Source: Betaproteobacteria bacterium UBA2293
Lineage (GTDB): Bacteria; Pseudomonadota; Gammaproteobacteria; Burkholderiales; Rhodocyclaceae
Reading direction: 5' to 3'
Assembly: GCA_002345845.1 (NCBI GenBank)
Contig: DDWF01000282.1
Span: 1-9,729 of the forward strand
DNA: 9,729 bases
A program made the position numbers and the translations under genes. The notes below the pieces were generated by a model. That model had not been told where the DNA came from. It searched no databases and saw nothing but the letters and a program-made list of their open reading frames with translations. Of the stretch, positions 5,746-9,729 are shown one piece after another; position 1 is the stretch's first letter, and each line of letters starts with the position of its first letter.

Positions 5746-6855
5746 ATGTTCGGATTGAAGACCCGCCAGGAACTGGCCGCCGCCGAGGCCGAGAATGCCG
5801 TGCTCAAGGCGCGTGCCGCGACGCTGCAGGACGAACTGGCGAGTGCCCGGCGGCAGCTGGCCGAGGCCGGGCAGCGGCAGCAGGCACTGGCACAGCGGCA
5901 GGCGCTGCTCGACGGCGTGATCGGCAACATTCCCCGCTTCGGCGAATCGCTGGCCGGCATCCGCCAGTCATTCTCCGGGCTGTCCGGGCAGTTGAGCGCC
6001 GACTCGGCGGCGGCCCACACGGCGGCCAGCGAGTCGGACAGCAACCGCGCCGCCTTCGCGCAGATCGCCGCCAACCTGCATGGCATGTTCGAGCGCATCA
6101 GCGCCGCCGGCGAGAGCGTCGAGGACCTGTCCCGGCGGGCCGGCGAGATCGGCGGCATCGTCCAGCTGATCCGCGAAATCGCCGAACAGACCAACCTGCT
6201 GGCGCTCAACGCCGCCATTGAGGCGGCACGGGCCGGCGAGGCCGGACGCGGCTTTGCCGTGGTTGCCGACGAGGTGCGCAAGCTGGCCGAGCGGACGGCC
6301 AAGGCAACCAAGGAAATCGGCGGCCTGGTCGCCGGCATCCAGCTGGAGACCGGCCAGGCCAAGGCGGTGATGGACGTCGGCGCCGGCAGCGCCGCCCGCC
6401 AGAGCGCCGAGAGCGAGGCGGCGATGCGCAGCATGGAGCGCCTGCTCGGCCTGTCGCAGCAAATGCAGACCAGCATCGCCAGCTCGTCGATGCTGGCCAA
6501 TGCCGAACTGGCGAATATCGAGGAACTGACGCTGAAGCTGGAGGTTTACAAGGTGCTGCTCGGCCTGTCCGACCTCAAGCCCGGCGACCTGCCCGACGAA
6601 ACCCAGTGCCGTCTCGGCCGCTGGTATTACGAAGGCGAAGGCCGCGCCGCCTTCTCGCGCCTGCCCGGCTATCGCGAGATGGAAGCGCCGCACAAGGCGG
6701 TGCACGACGAGGCCCGTCAGGCCGTCGCGCGCTACCGCAGCGGCGACATCGCCGGCGCCCTGGCCGCCCTGACCCGCATGGAGGAAGCCAACCTGACGGT
6801 GATGGCCGGCATGGAGCGCATCCTGGTGCACGACCAGCAACGGGGCCAGGCCTGA
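5746..6855 (+). CDS. Soluble methyl-accepting chemotaxis protein with C-terminal CZB domain
   Basis: A 369-aa cytoplasmic chemoreceptor that should signal through CheW/CheA. Residues about 8-60 form an Ala/Glu/Gln-rich coiled coil. No membrane helix or periplasmic domain is present. The signalling hairpin tip (about 145-182) is intact: [20 protein letters not shown] followed by [19 protein letters not shown]. The C-terminus (about 255-360) is a chemoreceptor zinc-binding (CZB) domain with Cys288 in [12 protein letters not shown] and His316/His320 in PHKAVH. CZB domains bind zinc and in some receptors sense hypochlorous acid or zinc. The usual first His appears to be Glu260 here. The start at 5746 has AAGGA 6 nt upstream; the frame runs back to a TTG at 5662 without support. 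Its stop overlaps the next start (TGATG). Confidence 0.93.
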   Translation: MFGLKTRQELAAAEAENAVLKARAATLQDELASARRQLAEAGQRQQALAQRQALLDGVIGNIPRFGESLAGIRQSFSGLSGQLSADSAAAHTAASESDSNRAAFAQIAANLHGMFERISAAGESVEDLSRRAGEIGGIVQLIREIAEQTNLLALNAAIEAARAGEAGRGFAVVADEVRKLAERTAKATKEIGGLVAGIQLETGQAKAVMDVGAGSAARQSAESEAAMRSMERLLGLSQQMQTSIASSSMLANAELANIEELTLKLEVYKVLLGLSDLKPGDLPDETQCRLGRWYYEGEGRAAFSRLPGYREMEAPHKAVHDEARQAVARYRSGDIAGALAALTRMEEANLTVMAGMERILVHDQQRGQA

Positions 6856-9086
6856 TGGGCTGCCCGCACGAACGCGGCACGCTGGCCTCGGGCAGCGTCG
6901 ATGGCATCGCCGCCGAAATGGGCATCGATGCCGCCGAGATCGCTGCCCGCAAGGCCTTTCTCGAACTCGGCCCGGCCGACGCCGAGCGCCTGCGCGCCAT
7001 GCGCAGCCAGCTGGCGGCAGCGCAGAACGGTTTCGCCGACGGTTTCTACGCCTATCTGCGCCAGTTGCCAGAGCTGGCCGCCCTGCTTCCCGACGAGGCG
7101 ACGGTTGCCCGGCTCAAGCACGCCCACGGCCGCTATTTCGCCACGCTGACCGAAGGCAGCTACGACGCCGCCTACGTTGCCGACCGGCTGCGCGTCGGCA
7201 TGACCCATGCCCGCATCGGCCTGACGCCGAAGTGGTATGTCGGCGCCTTCCGCAAGTACCTGTCCGACATGCTCGGCGCCACCTGGACAGCCAGCGGCGA
7301 GGACTTCGCCACCTTCGCCCCGGCCTTCGACGCGCTGCTCAAGGTGGTCATGCTCGACCTCGGGCTGACCCTCGACACCTACATCCACGCCGACAAGCGG
7401 GCCATTGCGCTGCGCGACCGGGCCATCGAATCCAGCGTCAATGGCATTTTCATCGCCGCCGCCGCGGCCGACGACTGCCGGCTGATCTACGTCAACGCCG
7501 CCTGTGCGCGCATTCTCGGCACCGCCCAGGCCAGCGCCCCCGGCCAGCCCTGCCCGTGCACCGGCGACGACGACGGCTTCGCCGTCATCCGCAGCGCCAT
7601 TGCCGCAGGCCGGGACGGCTACACCACCCTGTCGCGGCCGCGCAGCGACGGCTCGCAGCAATGGATCGAGCTGTTCCTCTCACCGGTGCGCGGCGACGCC
7701 GACAGCATCTCGCACTACGTCGGCATCCTCAACGATGTCACCGCGCGCAAGGAGGCCGAGGCGCAACTGGCCTTCCTGGCCAGTCACGACGGGCTGACCG
7801 GCCTGCCCAACCGCAGCCTGTTCGACGAGCGCCTGCACCAGGCCCTGGCCCGGGACGGACGCAACGACGGTTTCGCGCTGTGCTTCATCGACCTCGACCG
7901 CTTCAAGCTGATCAACGACAGCCTCGGACATGCCGCCGGCGACGCCGTGCTGATCGAAGTGGCCCGCCGCCTCGGCGCCGTCTGCCGCAATTCCGACACC
8001 CTGGCCCGGCTGGCCGGCGATGAGTTCGTCATCTTGCTCGACGGCATGGGCCAGGCCGATGCCGCCGCCGGCATCGCCAGTCGCATCCTCGCCGCCCTGG
8101 CGGCACCGGTCAGCGCCGGCGGCCGCGACATCGACGTCGCCGCCAGCCTCGGCCTGGCCCTCTATCCGGACGACGGCGGCGACATCGCCAGCCTGCTGCG
8201 CAATGCCGACGCCGCGATGTATGCGGCCAAGGCCGCCGGGCGCAACACCTTCCGCTTCTACGACGCGGCCATGAACCGCCGTGCCAGCCAGCGTCTGGCG
8301 CTCGAATCCGACCTGCGCCGGGCCGTCATCCGCGGCCAGCTGGAAGTCCATTACCAGCCGCAGCTGTACTCGGCCGACGGCTGCCTGGCCGGCGTCGAGG
8401 CCTTGCTGCGCTGGCACCACCCGGAACGCGGCACGGTCTCGCCGGTCGAGTTCATCCCGCTGGCCGAAGAGGTCGGCATCATCACCGAACTCGGCGAATG
8501 GGCGCTGGCCGAAGCCGCCCGCCAGATGGTCGACTGGCGCGCCCGTGGCATCGCCGTGCCAAGGGTGGCGGTCAACCTGTCGCCGCGCCAGTTCCACGCC
8601 GCCGACCTGGCCGAGCGCCTGGAACGGATCCTTGCCGCCGCCGGCGCCCCGGCTGAATGGATCGAACTGGAAATCACCGAGTCGGCGGCCATGGAGCATC
8701 CCGAGGACGCCGTGCAGGTGCTGCACAAGCTGCGCGCGAGCGGCATCCAGGTAGCCATGGACGATTTCGGCACCGGCCATTCCTCGCTGGCCATGCTGCG
8801 CAGCCTGCCACTCAACGTGCTCAAGCTCGACCGCAGCTTCGTCCGCCACCTGCCGGAATCGGAAACCGACGCGGCGGTGGCCAGCGCCGTCGTCACCCTG
8901 GCCCGCCGCCTCGGCCTGTCGGTCGTCGCCGAAGGCGTGGAAACCGAAGCCCAGCGGGAATTCCTCGCCGCCATCGGCTGCGATCTGCTGCAGGGTTTCC
9001 TGTTCGCCCAGCCGCTCGCCTGCGCCGCGTTCGAGGCGTGGCTGGCACAGCGGAGCAATCCAGCCCGGCAGCGGCGAACGGACTGA
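6855..9086 (+). CDS. Globin-coupled sensor with PAS, GGDEF and EAL domains (c-di-GMP turnover)
   Basis: A 743-aa soluble protein predicted to make and/or break c-di-GMP in response to a heme ligand such as O2. Domains in order are: globin sensor (about 20-170), PAS (about 190-305), GGDEF (about 306-465) and EAL (about 485-735). The globin has Tyr65 (FYAYL) as likely distal residue and proximal His118 in THARIGLTPKWYVGAF. In the GGDEF domain the signature is AGDEF (387-391), with an RNSD inhibitory site (378-381) exactly five residues before. The EAL domain keeps E515-A-L, NLSPRQF, ELEITES, DDFGTGHSS, LKLDRSF, EGVETE and QGF, so phosphodiesterase activity is expected. The ATG at 6855 overlaps the chemoreceptor stop by one base. 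Translational coupling suggests joint control of motility and biofilm by oxygen, an inference. Confidence 0.95.
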   Translation: MGCPHERGTLASGSVDGIAAEMGIDAAEIAARKAFLELGPADAERLRAMRSQLAAAQNGFADGFYAYLRQLPELAALLPDEATVARLKHAHGRYFATLTEGSYDAAYVADRLRVGMTHARIGLTPKWYVGAFRKYLSDMLGATWTASGEDFATFAPAFDALLKVVMLDLGLTLDTYIHADKRAIALRDRAIESSVNGIFIAAAAADDCRLIYVNAACARILGTAQASAPGQPCPCTGDDDGFAVIRSAIAAGRDGYTTLSRPRSDGSQQWIELFLSPVRGDADSISHYVGILNDVTARKEAEAQLAFLASHDGLTGLPNRSLFDERLHQALARDGRNDGFALCFIDLDRFKLINDSLGHAAGDAVLIEVARRLGAVCRNSDTLARLAGDEFVILLDGMGQADAAAGIASRILAALAAPVSAGGRDIDVAASLGLALYPDDGGDIASLLRNADAAMYAAKAAGRNTFRFYDAAMNRRASQRLALESDLRRAVIRGQLEVHYQPQLYSADGCLAGVEALLRWHHPERGTVSPVEFIPLAEEVGIITELGEWALAEAARQMVDWRARGIAVPRVAVNLSPRQFHAADLAERLERILAAAGAPAEWIELEITESAAMEHPEDAVQVLHKLRASGIQVAMDDFGTGHSSLAMLRSLPLNVLKLDRSFVRHLPESETDAAVASAVVTLARRLGLSVVAEGVETEAQREFLAAIGCDLLQGFLFAQPLACAAFEAWLAQRSNPARQRRTD

Positions 9087-9088
9087 GC

Positions 9089-9158
9089 ATGACCAAGAAA
9101 TTTCCGCTGCATTCGAAGCACCCAGCATCCGCCCGAACTGCTCGGCGAGGATAGGTAG
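9089..9158 (+). pseudogene. Remnant of a DUF3079-type small gene with a frame-shifting internal deletion
   Basis: Two nt after the stop of the sensor gene (TGA GC ATG) a frame starts MTKKFPLHSKHP, which strongly resembles the N-terminus of DUF3079 proteins (…KKFPLHPKHPERICWGC…). After 12 residues it turns into unrelated sequence and stops at 9152-9154. In another frame, bases 9120-9158 read TQHPPELLGEDR-stop, which resembles the C-terminal part of the same family as I remember it (…ERTQHPxELLGxDW). The cysteine-rich middle (CWGC…YC) is missing and the two ends share the bases GCACCC at the junction. This fits an internal deletion that shifted the frame. Family recall is from memory, so confidence is moderate. 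A chance 21-codon frame is the alternative. Confidence 0.5.
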
Positions 9159-9184
9159 CAGAGGGGCTGGGTAAGGCGCCGGAC

Positions 9185-9205
9185 GACGCCGGTTGACCCG
9201 GCGTC
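9185..9205. terminator. GC-rich hairpin between convergent genes, possible terminator
   Basis: GACGCCGG (9185-9192) and CCGGCGTC (9198-9205) form a perfect 8-bp stem with a 5-nt loop. It lies directly after the STAS gene stop (minus strand) and about 100 nt after the sensor gene stop (plus strand), where a shared terminator would be expected. No T-run follows on either strand, so it is not a standard intrinsic terminator. Confidence 0.4.
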
Positions 9206-9490
9206 CTAATGCAATTGACGAACGCCGGTATCAGGGGCAGACGCCCGTTCCACAGCCGGCGACGTGGCGACGATCGCCACCTCCTTGCCACCCAGGCTGC
9301 GCATCACGGCAAGCAGACGCAGGCCGAAACGGTCAATCTCGGCGACCCCGGAAAGATCTATCGTCAACCGGGCATAGCGGCGCATCGCGCCGATAAAGCC
9401 AGCCTCCAGCTGGGCCGAAAATTCTTCGGTGACCTTGCCGGAAATCACCATATGGCAGCTGCGCTCGCCGCCCACCAACGTCAGATTCAT
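9206..9490 (-). CDS. STAS-domain protein lacking the usual phosphoserine
   Basis: A 94-aa single-domain protein of the STAS (SpoIIAA-like anti-sigma-factor antagonist) type, beginning MNLTLVGGERSCHMVISGKV. The pattern strand-strand-helix-strand is visible: VISGKVTEEFSAQLEAGF, then LTIDLSGVAEIDRFGLRLL and VAIVAT. In classical antagonists the loop reads D-S-S/x-G-L and its serine is phosphorylated by an anti-sigma kinase. Here it is IDRFGL, with Arg54 in that place, so partner switching by phosphorylation looks impossible. It may instead be a structural or binding domain, or part of a phosphate-independent switch. The start at 9490 has AAAGGAG upstream at good spacing; the frame is open to an ATG at 9586 but that extension does not resemble the family. 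It is convergent with the sensor gene. Confidence 0.85.
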   Translation of the reverse strand: MNLTLVGGERSCHMVISGKVTEEFSAQLEAGFIGAMRRYARLTIDLSGVAEIDRFGLRLLAVMRSLGGKEVAIVATSPAVERASAPDTGVRQLH

Positions 9491-9667
9491 TCCCGTCTTC
9501 TCCTTTGAGGATGCAGCCAGGGCGGCCAGGGAGTCAGCTCCACTTGTCTTGACTGCGGCCTGGCCACAGTACTCGTGCCACCTCAAGGCGCGGATAGTGC
9601 GGGAATTTTGTTACCGGCGAATTACCGCTATCACCCTTTTTCCCTCAACGAAGTCGAGCGCTGCCCA

Positions 9668-9729
9668 TCACGCCGCCAGCACGCTCCCCGGCCCGCTCTG
9701 TTTGGCCCACGGCGCCGGCTTGCGCACCG
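9668..9729 (-). CDS. Possible C-terminal end of a minus-strand gene, cut by the right edge
   Basis: The minus strand ends an open frame with VRKPAPWAKQSGPGSVLAA followed by TGA (9670-9668). Nearly all of its third codon positions are G or C, as in the neighbouring real genes. Only 19 residues are visible, too few to name a family. The 177 nt between this stop and the STAS start hold no feature I can support. Confidence 0.35.
   Translation of the reverse strand, partial: VRKPAPWAKQSGPGSVLAA

Noticed and set aside
7680..9128. 482-codon minus-strand open frame opposite the sensor gene
   Set aside because: It lies antisense to the GGDEF-EAL coding region, whose motifs are unmistakable. Its Gly/Ala/Asp-rich product with no family features is a shadow produced by high GC at third positions.
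9565..9581. Sigma-54-like element upstream of the STAS gene (TGGCACGAGTACTGTGG on the minus strand)
   Set aside because: The -24 half is perfect, but the -12 half reads CTGT instead of TTGC and lacks the essential GC. No activator site is visible upstream.
1..9729. CRISPR array, tRNA/rRNA, insertion sequence, phage or toxin-antitoxin genes
   Set aside because: I searched by eye for regular repeats, transposase or integrase motifs and tRNA-like arms and found none.

Overview
The window looks like chromosomal DNA of a GC-rich, nitrogen-fixing betaproteobacterium, probably from the Rhodocyclales (Dechloromonas/Azonexus-like). That placement rests on the close resemblance of NifU, NifN and NifX to Azotobacter/Rhodocyclaceae-type proteins, the strong G/C bias at third codon positions, and the c-di-GMP and chemoreceptor genes next door. 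The genus is an inference.

Left part (1-4721, all minus strand) is a nif accessory cluster for building nitrogenase iron-sulfur clusters and cofactor. In transcription order it reads nifN, nifX, an RseC-family membrane protein, the NifX-associated DUF269 protein, the DUF683 (Rop-like) protein, the ferredoxin fdxB, and two unrecognised small proteins (118 and 138 aa). Then, from a second promoter, come an IscA-type protein and nifU, which runs off the left edge. Genes within each unit are separated by 15 nt or less or overlap, often as ATGA. Each unit has a readable nif promoter: a sigma-54 -24/-12 element with GG-N10-GC spacing, a TGT-N10-ACA NifA site 65-78 bp upstream of the -12 element, and an AT-rich IHF-like element between them. 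No nifE precedes nifN, which is unusual because the two subunits are normally encoded side by side.

Middle (4722-5105) is a divergent intergenic region. It holds the nifN promoter on its left and otherwise only a weak 58-codon reading frame.

Right part (5106-9086, plus strand) leaves nitrogen fixation. It holds a GNAT acetyltransferase, then a soluble chemoreceptor with a C-terminal CZB domain. The chemoreceptor overlaps by one base a four-domain globin-PAS-GGDEF-EAL protein, predicted to couple oxygen or another heme ligand to c-di-GMP turnover. Immediately after its stop codon lies what looks like the wreck of a DUF3079 gene, its two ends joined out of frame. A hairpin then separates it from a convergent minus-strand STAS-domain gene (9206-9490) that lacks the usual phosphorylatable serine. 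The last 62 bases may carry the end of another minus-strand gene.

I see no rRNA, tRNA, insertion sequence, CRISPR array or phage element. The parts that may be new are the two unknown nif-operon proteins, the RseC-like protein inside the nif operon, and the chemoreceptor/heme-sensor pair beside the nif genes.
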